From positions 1 through 35,450 of the forward strand of contig JAZKFP010000302.1 of NCBI GenBank assembly GCA_040386355.1: 35,450 nucleotides of DNA, read 5' to 3'. A model generated the notes under the pieces. The model saw only the letters and a program-made list of their open reading frames with translations, had not been told where the DNA came from and did no database searches. The stretch's first letter is position 1; each line of letters starts with the position of its first letter. The stretch is from JAZKFP01 sp040386355. GTDB lineage: Bacteria > Pseudomonadota > Gammaproteobacteria > Pseudomonadales > UBA6940. The position numbers and the translations under genes were made by a program. Shown here one piece after another: positions 1 to 7,575 of the stretch.

Positions 1-156
1 ACTTGAATCATCAAAAATCCATAGTACATTTGCTAATTCTGCTGTGGAATAACTACTGATTGGTTTTTGAAGAAAATTAATTGGATCGTTTGCCTGCGAT
101 TCAATTGAAGCAGTTAAAAACAGTGAAGAGATAAAAAAAATAGTAGATGTTTTCAT
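1..156 (-). CDS. Partial secreted protein (N-terminus only)
   Basis: This is the 5' end of a minus-strand gene that runs off the left edge; 52 codons are open from an ATG at 156. The first 22 residues look like a Sec signal peptide: MKTS, then a hydrophobic run (IFFISSLFLTA), then a likely cleavage near SQA-ND. The mature part seen (PINFLQKPISSY, then ELANVLWIFDDSS) matches no family I can name. A weak ribosome site (GGATCAG on the minus strand) lies about 8 bases before the ATG. The gene is divergent from the nemA-like gene at 750. Confidence 0.5.
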   Translation of the reverse strand, partial: MKTSTIFFISSLFLTASIESQANDPINFLQKPISSYSTAELANVLWIFDDSS

Positions 157-749
157 TGGCTGATCCATTTTCAAAATTACAAACAACCTATCTTGTTTAT
201 TACCTATCCAACCAGTATAGGAATGAAGCCAATTAAACTTGTATCCAAATGTATAAGTTCACTACTTTATTAAACTTAATTTTAGCGTGTTGATTTTTAA
301 AAAGATTACGCTTTTTATTAAGATGATTTGCAAAATCATCTTAATAAAAATATATAAATTATTTTAATAATCCTAATATAAAAATTTTATTAGCTAAAAT
401 AGCAACGTATTGCTTATTACGAATGTTACTTACCCTGAAGAATAATTATGGCTCAATCATTAATCATCTCATGGTGTGAATAAATTTCTATAACACTCAT
501 CCGAAGGTAGATGCTGACTCAAGATACTTCAAGAATGTGCAATCTATATATGTACAACACCAATCGATGCTATTTGATTACTAGCAATAAGACTTTATAA
601 AAAAGGTTTTAGTTTTAATGATTTTTAGTTGCTCAGTAGTTTCTAAGATGGCAGACTTCAAAACTTCCTTCAAAAACGAAACCTCAACGACTGTCAATAA
701 TATTGATAAAAAATAGAAAAATAATTGCATTAACCAGGATAAAATTTAT
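157..749. other. Divergent intergenic region
   Basis: About 590 bp of AT-rich DNA separate the left minus-strand gene from the nemA-like gene. I see no convincing gene. It must hold both promoters, but I could not assign them. The one strong structure is the perfect hairpin at 312-350, listed separately. The start of the nemA-like gene at 750 is preceded by AGGAT about 9 bases upstream. Confidence 0.5.
312..350. repeat. Perfect 18-bp inverted repeat
   Basis: Positions 312-329 and 333-350 are exact reverse complements, separated by 3 bases. The stem begins TTTTTATTAAGATG. T and A runs at the outer ends give it the form of a bidirectional terminator, yet it lies between two divergent genes where no terminator is expected. 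It may instead belong to an interspersed palindrome family, mark an unannotated small RNA, or act as an operator. Confidence 0.6.
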
Positions 750-1823
750 ATGAGCCATCTTTTCAATACTATAACTGTAGGCGATTTAACCTTATCAAAT
801 CGAATCGTCATGGCGCCATTAACCCGTGGACGGGCAGGTTTAAACAGTATTCCGAATAAATTGATGATGGAATATTATCGTCAACGTGCAGCAGCTGGAC
901 TCATTATTAGTGAAGCGACTCACATTTCTCCGCAAGGTAAAGGCTGGGTTGGCGCACCAGGAATTCATAACTCTGAACAAGTCGCAGCGTGGCAATACGT
1001 AACTGACGCAGTGCACCAAGCAAATGGAAAAATATTTTTACAACTTTGGCACATGGGCCGTGCATCGCATCCAGATTTTCATAATGGTGAATTACCGGTT
1101 GCACCGTCAGCAATTGCTATTCAAGGCAGTCAAATCCGTACGCCACAGGGCAAAAAAGATCAAGTTGTGCCGCGTGCTTTAGAAACTTCAGAAATTTCTA
1201 GCATTGTTCATCAATACGCAACCGCAACTCAATTAGCGCAAGCCGCAGGTTTTGACGGTGTTGAAATTCATGCTGCGAATGGATATTTGATCGATCAATT
1301 TTTACGAGACGGCTCAAACAAACGCACTGATCAATACGGCGGCAGTATAGAAAATCGTGCACGTTTTTTATTGGAAGTAACAAAAGCAGTCGTAGAATCC
1401 TGGAAACCAGAACGTGTTGGTCTTCGTTTATCACCAACTAGTAATTTTAATGATCAATACGACAGTGATCCGAAAACTACATTTACTTATGTTGCTGAAC
1501 AACTCAATGCATTTAATTTATGTTATTTGCATGTTTTAGAAGCATTACCAGGACATATGTTAGCAATGCCAGGAGAACGAATTACACCGTTTATACGTGA
1601 AGTATTTAATGGTCCATTGATGATAAATGGCGGATATACCAAACAACTTGCAACTGAAGCTGTTGAAAAAGAAAGCGCTGATTTAGTTTCGTTTGGCGTG
1701 CCGTTTATTGCAAATCCAGATTTAGTAAAACGATTCAAACAAGATGCGGATTTAAATCAGCCAGATTATGCAACTTTTTATACCGATGGTGAAAAAGGTT
1801 ATACGGATTATTCTACCCTTTGA
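750..1823 (+). CDS. nemA: NemA-like alkene reductase (Old Yellow Enzyme family)
   Basis: This is a flavin (FMN) enzyme of the Old Yellow Enzyme family that uses NAD(P)H to reduce activated C=C bonds, nitro compounds and electrophiles such as N-ethylmaleimide; it is cytosolic. The 357 residues match the usual NemA length. Family marks are the N-terminal PLTRGRAG (about residue 23), LQLWHMGRASHPDF (97-110), the substrate-anion pair H174 and N177 in EIHAANGYLIDQF with the catalytic-type Y179, and SNKRTDQYGGSIENR (189-203). The gene stands alone, with its own ribosome site (AGGAT) and a hairpin terminator at 1853-1885. A decayed copy of the same family's C-terminus lies at 2690. The exact substrate cannot be told from sequence. 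Confidence 0.9.
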   Translation: MSHLFNTITVGDLTLSNRIVMAPLTRGRAGLNSIPNKLMMEYYRQRAAAGLIISEATHISPQGKGWVGAPGIHNSEQVAAWQYVTDAVHQANGKIFLQLWHMGRASHPDFHNGELPVAPSAIAIQGSQIRTPQGKKDQVVPRALETSEISSIVHQYATATQLAQAAGFDGVEIHAANGYLIDQFLRDGSNKRTDQYGGSIENRARFLLEVTKAVVESWKPERVGLRLSPTSNFNDQYDSDPKTTFTYVAEQLNAFNLCYLHVLEALPGHMLAMPGERITPFIREVFNGPLMINGGYTKQLATEAVEKESADLVSFGVPFIANPDLVKRFKQDADLNQPDYATFYTDGEKGYTDYSTL

Positions 1824-1852
1824 AAATAGGCTTAGCTTTAACTTATTTAAAG

Positions 1853-1885
1853 AAAATGCGCAGCTTCGATAATACTGCGCATTTT
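1853..1885. terminator. Bidirectional rho-independent terminator
   Basis: A perfect 11-bp stem (AAAATGCGCAG at 1853-1863 with its complement at 1875-1885) encloses an 11-base loop. A's precede it and T's follow, so it can end both the nemA-like gene from the left and the convergent minus-strand gene that ends at 1920. Confidence 0.85.
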
Positions 1886-1919
1886 ATTAATAACCTAAGC
1901 TTTTAAGTACTGAGAATAA

Positions 1920-2579
1920 TTAATAGTTCACACGTGATACTGAACCAGAATTGTTACTGGAAATATTTCCGAATTCTGATTTACCAGAAATCAAATCCAA
2001 AACCCCATCAACTTTTATGGTGCCTGTACTAACCGCATCGCGATACGTCCCCTTGCTTCGATACACTGAGCGTCCCAAAGGTGATTCATAACGAGAAATT
2101 GAATGTCCCGAATAGCTTGTTGTTCCAGCCACAAAGTTGAGATTTACTTCCACAGAATGTGCTACAGGATTACCTATAGAATCTTGTTCATTAACTATAA
2201 TAGTAGTTTTTAAGGTGGCATTTTTATTTTGTGAAATAGCAAGCTGGGCATTATCCGAAGTACCCCATCCATAAGACCAAGTACCATCGCATATATTAGA
2301 TTTAGAATAACTTAACCACGCTGTTGTACTTTCAACCGTTGAGTTTGCTTTGTTAACTCTGGTGCGAGACGCGAATTCACTCGCTGAAATATAGACCGAC
2401 TCGTACACACATTCAGTATTAGTAGACCATGAAGCATTAACATCATGACCACGTATTTTCCAAACTTCAGTTACCGCTGGAGCGGCAGAAACAATCGGCG
2501 TATAAAAAGTTGAAACTAATAAAGCAACAGCAGGTAATAACGCGGTACGAAAATATAGATTCATGGCAGATCTCATCAT
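1920..2579 (-). CDS. Unknown secreted protein, 219 residues
   Basis: I do not recognise a family. From M6 the N-terminus is a clear Sec signal peptide: MNLYFR, a hydrophobic core (ALLPAVALLVSTF), then PIVSA-AP as a likely cleavage site. The mature part of about 185 residues is rich in Ser, Thr, Asn and aromatic residues with alternating polar/apolar stretches, as in secreted beta-sheet proteins; it has two cysteines (in TECVYES and NICDGTW) that could form one disulfide. The ATG at 2564 (M6) may be the true start, because GATGAGA lies just before it while the first ATG lacks a ribosome site. It is monocistronic and convergent with the nemA-like gene. An 8-bp inverted repeat at 2599-2629 lies upstream of it. 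Confidence 0.65.
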   Translation of the reverse strand: MMRSAMNLYFRTALLPAVALLVSTFYTPIVSAAPAVTEVWKIRGHDVNASWSTNTECVYESVYISASEFASRTRVNKANSTVESTTAWLSYSKSNICDGTWSYGWGTSDNAQLAISQNKNATLKTTIIVNEQDSIGNPVAHSVEVNLNFVAGTTSYSGHSISRYESPLGRSVYRSKGTYRDAVSTGTIKVDGVLDLISGKSEFGNISSNNSGSVSRVNY

Positions 2580-2598
2580 AGTTTTTATTGAATCGAAT

Positions 2599-2629
2599 AT
2601 TGCTTAACTAAAAATTTTCAATAAGCAAT
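2599..2629. repeat. Short inverted repeat upstream of the secreted-protein gene
   Basis: ATTGCTTA (2599-2606) and TAAGCAAT (2622-2629) form an 8-bp dyad 20-50 bp upstream of the minus-strand start at 2579. The position would suit an operator or a leader hairpin. There is no other support. Confidence 0.3.
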
Positions 2630-2689
2630 GGGAGGCGGATTGAAACTCTAGTTTAAGAAGTTAGTTTTAGCCATTGAAGTGAAAAAACA

Positions 2690-2921
2690 TGAGAAGTATG
2701 GATCGGTCTGCTGATAGTTAGCGGTGAGTATACCCAAGAACTTGCAACCGAAACTGTCGAAAAACAAAATGCCGATTTGATTTCGTTTGGAATAATTTTT
2801 ATTACAGACCCATTTATAGTGAAACCAAGTAGAAAAATGCGGAACTACACCATCCAATTATACAGCCTTTTATACCGAAAATAGGAAAAATTTCCGAGTC
2901 ATCTCGAATGATGCATTTTAA
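2690..2921 (+). pseudogene. Decayed C-terminal fragment of a second nemA-like gene
   Basis: Read on the plus strand from 2693, the frame gives EVWIGLLIVSGEYTQELAT, then ETVEKQNADLISFG and FITDPFIVKP. This aligns with the C-terminus of the intact gene (EVFNGPLMINGGYTKQLAT, ETVEKESADLVSFG-like, FIANPDLVKR). Near 2830-2845 the match moves to another frame and continues as PSNYTAFYTENRK, against PDYATFYTDGEK in the intact gene. A TGA stands at 2690-2692 where the intact gene has Arg, and nothing upstream matches. It is therefore a truncated, frameshifted remnant, diverged enough to come from a paralogue or another strain's copy rather than a recent duplication. Confidence 0.8.
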
Positions 2922-2923
2922 AA

Positions 2924-3559
2924 TTATTCACTTGGAGCAGGTATATCATTAATATTAATTTTTCTTAATTGACCTACTTCAACTGGAGTACGAGTCATGG
3001 GATTGGTAGCAGATCGTTTCAATGCTTCTAGCAAATCAGCACATTCATAGATATCTTTACTACCTTGAATAAAAGTTGGTTGCTGTATTTCGTAGGTCAA
3101 AGTAAGAGATATTGGACACTTATCATTTTTATTCAGTCCAGCTATTTCATTATTTGAACCTGTAGCAAGACTTGAGTAATTTAAATGAGCAAATAAAGAA
3201 GGTTCAGGGATATTAATATTTCGCTCTGACGCCCAAACGTAAGGATGTAAACTCACATCATTATCGAGTTGATATTGTGAAACTAACCTGACGGAATCTG
3301 AATCGAAAACGACTTGCAAATTTTGTATATTACTAACAGTTAGTATATCTATGGACTCCGTATTTGAACTCACGTCCTCATTGTTTTGTGTAAAAACAGA
3401 TCTCATATTTGTATTGTGAATATTGACGAGACTGGAAATAAAATATATGGGATTAATTTCATTAAAAATATTACTTTCATTAGTAGACAATTCTAATAGT
3501 TGATTGTGATTAACAGAAAAGTTTGAATGAGTTCTATCGACCATATTTTTACATTCCAT
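2924..3559 (-). CDS. Protein with C-terminal U-box-like domain (possible effector)
   Basis: A 211-residue protein without signal peptide or membrane segment. Residues about 147-200 read like a U-box, the RING-like E3 ubiquitin ligase fold: CPISLTLTYEIQQPTFI, then a GSKDIYE turn, then CADLLEALKRSATNPMTRTPV. This follows the family order of CPIxL, DP-like strand, Tyr-Glu/Asp turn, helix, and NPxTRxPL. Residues 1-145 match nothing I know. Bacterial U-box proteins are mostly effectors of intracellular bacteria that act on host ubiquitination (for example LubX and GobX of Legionella), so an effector role is inferred. The usual D-P of the domain appears as Q-P. The gene has a weak ribosome site and lies alone beside the nemA remnant. 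Confidence 0.5.
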   Translation of the reverse strand: MECKNMVDRTHSNFSVNHNQLLELSTNESNIFNEINPIYFISSLVNIHNTNMRSVFTQNNEDVSSNTESIDILTVSNIQNLQVVFDSDSVRLVSQYQLDNDVSLHPYVWASERNINIPEPSLFAHLNYSSLATGSNNEIAGLNKNDKCPISLTLTYEIQQPTFIQGSKDIYECADLLEALKRSATNPMTRTPVEVGQLRKININDIPAPSE

Positions 3560-3949
3560 TTTCTAAAAAAATTTTGATTAATTTAAACTGCTCAGAAAAT
3601 CCATTAATATCGTGGATTGAATAGAACCTTCTACTCAATATTTCTTTTGTTTATAGTCGCAAAATTATCTTGATGTCATTAAAATGTCAATCGATTGGTT
3701 GACGTGAAATTTTTAGAAAGTATTTGAATGTCTGGCTCATTATCTGAAGCAAAACATTTCCAATCTTAAAAAGTTCTTTTGTTGTTTTGCATTATCTCGC
3801 GTGCAGAGTTTCACGAAGTGTCTACAGTATGCTAACGTTACGCGCTTTTTTAGTACTTGCTGGCCATAGAATCGTCACCATTTGATTGGTAATCAGGTAC
3901 AATTCATTTCAATTTTGAAAGACGCATTTTAACGAAGAGGATTTATTGC
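3560..3949. promoter_or_regulatory. Leader and promoter region of the nuo operon
   Basis: About 390 bp lie between the divergent U-box-like gene and nuoA, with no gene visible. It must contain the nuo promoter. A TACAAT hexamer at about 3897-3902 could be a -10 box, but I see no good -35 at the right distance. The ribosome site GAAGAGG (3934-3940) lies 9 bases before the TTG start of nuoA. Confidence 0.4.
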
Positions 3950-4366
3950 TTGGCATCCTCCCTAGAAAACATATCTGAGTTTTGGTCCATCGCTGCCTTT
4001 GCCGGCGGGATTGTTCTTCTACTAACTATTATGTTGGGAATCCCATGGTTATTGGGTTCTCGTGCAGTCGGCCGCGCAAAAAACGATCCGTTTGAATCCG
4101 GTGTTGTATCGCAAGGCGGTGCGCATTTGCGCATTTCTGCAAAGTTCTATTTGGTCGCCATGTTTTTTGTTATTTTCGATGTGGAAGCTTTGTATTTATA
4201 TGCTTGGGCCATCTCGATTCGTGAAAGCGGTTGGATAGGATTTATTGAAGCGGTTATTTTTATTGTCATCTTGCTCGTTGGTTTATTTTATTTATGGCGT
4301 ATCGGTGCGTTGGATTGGGCTCCTGCTCAATTGAAAAAACGCGCTGAGCGTCAAAAACGTTTATGA
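3950..4366 (+). CDS. nuoA: NADH-quinone oxidoreductase subunit A
   Basis: A small membrane subunit of complex I at the joint between the peripheral arm and the proton-pumping arm, lining the quinone cavity. It has 138 residues with three membrane helices at about 12-36, 66-90 and 96-117. The conserved loop NDPFESGV (45-52) and the acidic FDVEALYLYAW in helix 2 (D77, E79) are present. The start is a TTG, chosen because GAAGAGG lies 9 bases upstream and no in-frame ATG precedes the conserved part. It is the first gene of the nuo operon; nuoB follows after 13 bp. Confidence 0.95.
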   Translation: MASSLENISEFWSIAAFAGGIVLLLTIMLGIPWLLGSRAVGRAKNDPFESGVVSQGGAHLRISAKFYLVAMFFVIFDVEALYLYAWAISIRESGWIGFIEAVIFIVILLVGLFYLWRIGALDWAPAQLKKRAERQKRL

Positions 4367-4379
4367 TTTTGAGGTTTTC

Positions 4380-5075
4380 ATGAAATATACCCTCACTCGA
4401 GCGACTGCAAATACAAACGATCCAAAGCAAGCGTATCCGATGCAAGAATCGCAAACGGTTAACGATCCGCTTGCAGGCGATGCAATGCAAGATGAAGTGC
4501 ATAAAACGGTTTTCATGGGCAAGTTAGAAGACATGTTGCACGGCGTTGTGAATTGGGGAAGATCGAATTCAATTTGGCCGTATAATTTTGGTTTGTCCTG
4601 TTGTTATGTCGAAATGGCAACAGCATTTACTTCGCCGCATGATTTAGCGCGCTTTGGTTCTGAAGTTATTCGCGCGTCACCACGCCAAGCGGATTTGATT
4701 GTGATTGCTGGTACGCCTTTTATTAAAATGGCACCAGTCATTCAACGATTGTATGAACAAATGCTCGAACCGAAATGGGTTATTTCAATGGGCGCGTGTG
4801 CAAATTCCGGTGGTATGTACGATATTTACTCCGTCGTACAAGGCGTGGATAAATTTTTGCCAGTCGATGTATATATTCCCGGCTGTCCACCACGACCTGA
4901 GGCATTTCTTCAAGCATTAATGTTATTGCAAGAATCGATTGGTAAAGAGCGACGTCCATTATCCTGGACCGTTGGCGAACAAGGTGTTTATCGCGCCGAG
5001 ATGCAACCTGAACGTGATCGAAAACAAGCAGAACGAATTGCAGTGACAAATTTACGCTCACCGGATTCTGTTTAA
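4380..5075 (+). CDS. nuoB: NADH-quinone oxidoreductase subunit B
   Basis: A peripheral-arm subunit that holds iron-sulfur cluster N2, the last electron carrier before quinone. The four [4Fe-4S] ligands are visible: C74 and C75 in GLSCCYVEMA, C140 in MGACANSGG and C169 in PGCPPRPEA. The 231 residues include about 40 poorly conserved N-terminal residues. GAGG lies 6 bases before the ATG. After nuoB the operon is interrupted by 195 bp containing a palindromic element (5128-5250) before nuoCD. Confidence 0.96.
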   Translation: MKYTLTRATANTNDPKQAYPMQESQTVNDPLAGDAMQDEVHKTVFMGKLEDMLHGVVNWGRSNSIWPYNFGLSCCYVEMATAFTSPHDLARFGSEVIRASPRQADLIVIAGTPFIKMAPVIQRLYEQMLEPKWVISMGACANSGGMYDIYSVVQGVDKFLPVDVYIPGCPPRPEAFLQALMLLQESIGKERRPLSWTVGEQGVYRAEMQPERDRKQAERIAVTNLRSPDSV

Positions 5076-5127
5076 AGACATCCCTTAAAAGTATTAGAAA
5101 AAATTGATTTAAAGATTTATACCCGAG

Positions 5128-5250
5128 CGAATTCATCTTAGATGAGGCGGCAAGCGAATGAGACCAGCGGAGCATACCGCTCTTGTTTTTATGAACAGCG
5201 GTATGTGAGCATGGCAAAGAGCGTAGCCAACAAAATATAAGATGCATTCG
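5128..5250 (+). repeat. ERIC-like palindromic element, copy 1 (nuoB/nuoCD gap)
   Basis: An imperfect palindrome of about 123 bp. The outer arms 5128-5140 and 5238-5250 are complementary at 12 of 13 positions. The inner core shares long identical blocks with the element at 13367-13471: GGCGGCAAGCGA, GAGACCAGCGGAGCATAC, TATGTGAGCATGGC and AGCCAACA. The centre has a 9-bp stem (CATACCGCT with AGCGGTATG). It lies inside the nuo transcript, and the ribosome site of nuoCD (GAAGGG) begins just beyond its right arm. The size, hairpin form and transcribed intergenic position recall ERIC sequences, but the sequence is not ERIC as I know it. Confidence 0.75.
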
Positions 5251-5270
5251 AGAAGGGTCAACTATTTAAA

Positions 5271-7067
5271 GTGAAAATCTCGATGAATGAAGCGGTTACT
5301 CACATAAGCCCACTCGACAAACATCCCGTGGAAACAGAATACCCTGTTGTTAAGGAACTGTTTGCACGATTTGGTGCAGAGCATTTTGTGTATCAAAAAA
5401 CATTGGATGAAGTTCCAACGTTATGGATAGAACGTGCACAGCTTATCGAGATTTTAAAATTTCTGCGTCAAGTGAGTTATGTGATGTTGCTGGATTTATC
5501 GGCAGTTGATGAACGCTTACGTCAACATCGATTTGATTTACCGATGCGCGATTTCACGGTGTTTTATCATTTATTGTCGATTGATCGAAACAGCGATATT
5601 CGATTAAAAGTTGCATTAGGTGAAGACGATTTAAATGTACCTACCTGTATTGATATTTGGCCGAATGCAAATTGGTACGAGCGCGAAGTCTGGGATTTAT
5701 TTGGCGTTGTGTTCGACGGTCATCCGCATCTAACACGTATTTTATTACCGCCAACTTGGACCGGTCATCCGCTGCGCAAAGATTATCCTGCGCGCGCAAC
5801 CGAATTTGATCCATTTAAATTGGACGCTGCAAAACAAGATCTTGAACAAGAAGCGTTATTATTTAAACCCGAAGATTGGGGCATGAAACGCGGCAACGAA
5901 ACCGAAGATTTTATGTTTTTAAATCTCGGTCCAAATCATCCTTCTGCGCACGGCGCATTTCGGATTGTGCTGCAATTAAATGGCGAAGAAATTCTCGATT
6001 GCGTACCTGATATTGGCTATCATCACCGCGGCGCGGAAAAGATGGCGGAACGTCAATCTTGGCATAGCTATATTCCTTATACCGATCGGATTGATTATCT
6101 CGGCGGCGTAATGAATAACATGCCGTATATTCTTGCAGTTGAAAAACTTGCGAATATTCAAGTACCCGATCGTGTAAAAACAATTCGTGTAATGCTTGCA
6201 GAATTTTTCCGCATCATGTCGCATTTATTATATTTAGGAACCTATATTCAAGATGTCGGTGGAATGTCGCCGGTGTTTTATATGTTCACCGACCGTATGA
6301 AAGGCTACGACGTCATCGAAGCAATTACTGGTTTTCGAATGCATCCTGCGTGGTTTCGTATTGGCGGATTAGCGCACGACTTACCAATCGGCTGGGATAA
6401 ATTAGTTCGAGATTTTGTAGAGTGGTTGCCAAAGCGATTAAAGGAATATGAAAAAGCTGCGATTAAAAATAGTATTTTAATTGGGCGTTCGGTGGATGTT
6501 GCGCAATACAATAAAGATCAAGCGCTCGCGTGGGGTGTGACAGGTCCAGGTTTACGCGCAACCGGCGTTGATTTTGATTTACGAAAAAAACGTCCGTATT
6601 CCGGTTATGAAAATTTTGAATTTGAAGTACCGATTGCACACAACGGTGACGCGTACGATCGTACTGTTTTACGTTTAGAAGAAATGCATCAAAGCGTTAA
6701 AATAATTAAACAGTGTTTAAATAATATGCCGGCTGGTCCGTATAAAGCTGATCATCCATTAACTTGTCCGCCTCCTAAAGAGCGCACGTTACAGCATATT
6801 GAAACCTTAATTACGCATTTTCTAGCCGTGTCATGGGGCCCGATAATGCCCGCTGGTGAAAGCTGTCAATTAATCGAAGCCACCAAAGGTATTAACAGTT
6901 ATTACTTAACGTCCGATCACGCGACCATGAGTTATCGTACGCGAATTCGAACGCCAAGTTTTCCACATTTACAACAAATTCCTTCGGTGATTCGTGGATC
7001 TATGATCCCGGATTTAATTGCCTATCTAGGCTCAATTGATTTTGTGATGGCCGATGTTGACCGCTAA
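5271..7067 (+). CDS. nuoCD: NADH-quinone oxidoreductase subunit C/D fusion
   Basis: One 598-residue protein carries both NuoC (about 1-185) and the 49-kDa NuoD (about 210-598), peripheral-arm subunits of complex I; NuoD forms the quinone site with NuoB. The NuoC end shows HPLRKDYPARATEFDPF, the linker KPEDWGMKRG, and the NuoD part LNLGPNHPSAHGAFR, YHHRGAEK, GINSYYLTSD and a C-terminal SIDFVMADVDR. The fusion and its linker are of the type found in enterics and pseudomonads. The start is a GTG at 5271 with GAAGGG 14 bases upstream; an in-frame ATG at 5283 is the alternative. The end overlaps nuoE by 14 bp. Confidence 0.95.
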   Translation: MKISMNEAVTHISPLDKHPVETEYPVVKELFARFGAEHFVYQKTLDEVPTLWIERAQLIEILKFLRQVSYVMLLDLSAVDERLRQHRFDLPMRDFTVFYHLLSIDRNSDIRLKVALGEDDLNVPTCIDIWPNANWYEREVWDLFGVVFDGHPHLTRILLPPTWTGHPLRKDYPARATEFDPFKLDAAKQDLEQEALLFKPEDWGMKRGNETEDFMFLNLGPNHPSAHGAFRIVLQLNGEEILDCVPDIGYHHRGAEKMAERQSWHSYIPYTDRIDYLGGVMNNMPYILAVEKLANIQVPDRVKTIRVMLAEFFRIMSHLLYLGTYIQDVGGMSPVFYMFTDRMKGYDVIEAITGFRMHPAWFRIGGLAHDLPIGWDKLVRDFVEWLPKRLKEYEKAAIKNSILIGRSVDVAQYNKDQALAWGVTGPGLRATGVDFDLRKKRPYSGYENFEFEVPIAHNGDAYDRTVLRLEEMHQSVKIIKQCLNNMPAGPYKADHPLTCPPPKERTLQHIETLITHFLAVSWGPIMPAGESCQLIEATKGINSYYLTSDHATMSYRTRIRTPSFPHLQQIPSVIRGSMIPDLIAYLGSIDFVMADVDR

Positions 7068-7575
7068 TTCCAAACCAAACATTATCGTCACCGATCGTGG
7101 CGTACCTTTTATATTGTCTGAGCAAGAGCGCAGCGATATTGAACACTCAATGCATCATTACGAAGACCCACGCGCGGCTTCGATTGATGCATTAAAAATT
7201 GTGCAAAAAAATCATCGTTGGGTTTCAGATTCTGCGTTGTTTGCAATTGCCGATGTGCTTGGAGTTCCAGCTGCCGATCTTGAAGGCGTTGCGACTTTTT
7301 ACAATCGAATTTATCGCCAACCGGTTGGACGCCATGTTATCGCTGTGTGCGATAGCATTGCGTGTTTCTTAACCGGATTTGATCAACTATACGGTGCATT
7401 ACAAACACATTTAAATATTAAACCCGGCCAAACAACAGCGGATGATCGATTTACTTTATTACCGATTTGTTGTTTAGGCGCATGCGATCGTAGCCCCGTA
7501 CTCATGATTAATGACGACACGCATTTTGATGTGACTCCACAAAGAATTTCTGAGATTTTGGAGTCTTACATATGA
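7054..7575 (+). CDS. nuoE: NADH-quinone oxidoreductase subunit E
   Basis: A 173-residue thioredoxin-fold subunit of the NADH-oxidising module that holds [2Fe-2S] cluster N1a. The ligands fit C99 and C104 (VCDSIAC) and C140 and C144 (CCLGAC), the family spacing. Its ATG at 7054 lies inside the end of nuoCD (14-bp overlap), and its stop overlaps the nuoF start as ATGA, pointing to translational coupling. Confidence 0.95.
   Translation: MLTANSKPNIIVTDRGVPFILSEQERSDIEHSMHHYEDPRAASIDALKIVQKNHRWVSDSALFAIADVLGVPAADLEGVATFYNRIYRQPVGRHVIAVCDSIACFLTGFDQLYGALQTHLNIKPGQTTADDRFTLLPICCLGACDRSPVLMINDDTHFDVTPQRISEILESYI

Noticed and set aside
2648..2857. Minus-strand open frame of 69 codons
   Set aside because: The plus strand here matches the C-terminus of the nemA-like protein, so this is the reverse of a pseudogene.
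4780..5247. Minus-strand open frame of 155 codons over the end of nuoB and the palindromic element
   Set aside because: It is antisense to strongly conserved nuoB coding sequence and to an interspersed repeat; no known domain appears.
5128..5250. Integron attC site or tRNA-like gene
   Set aside because: The size and hairpin are similar, but the conserved attC core triplets and any integrase are missing, and no tRNA cloverleaf can be drawn.
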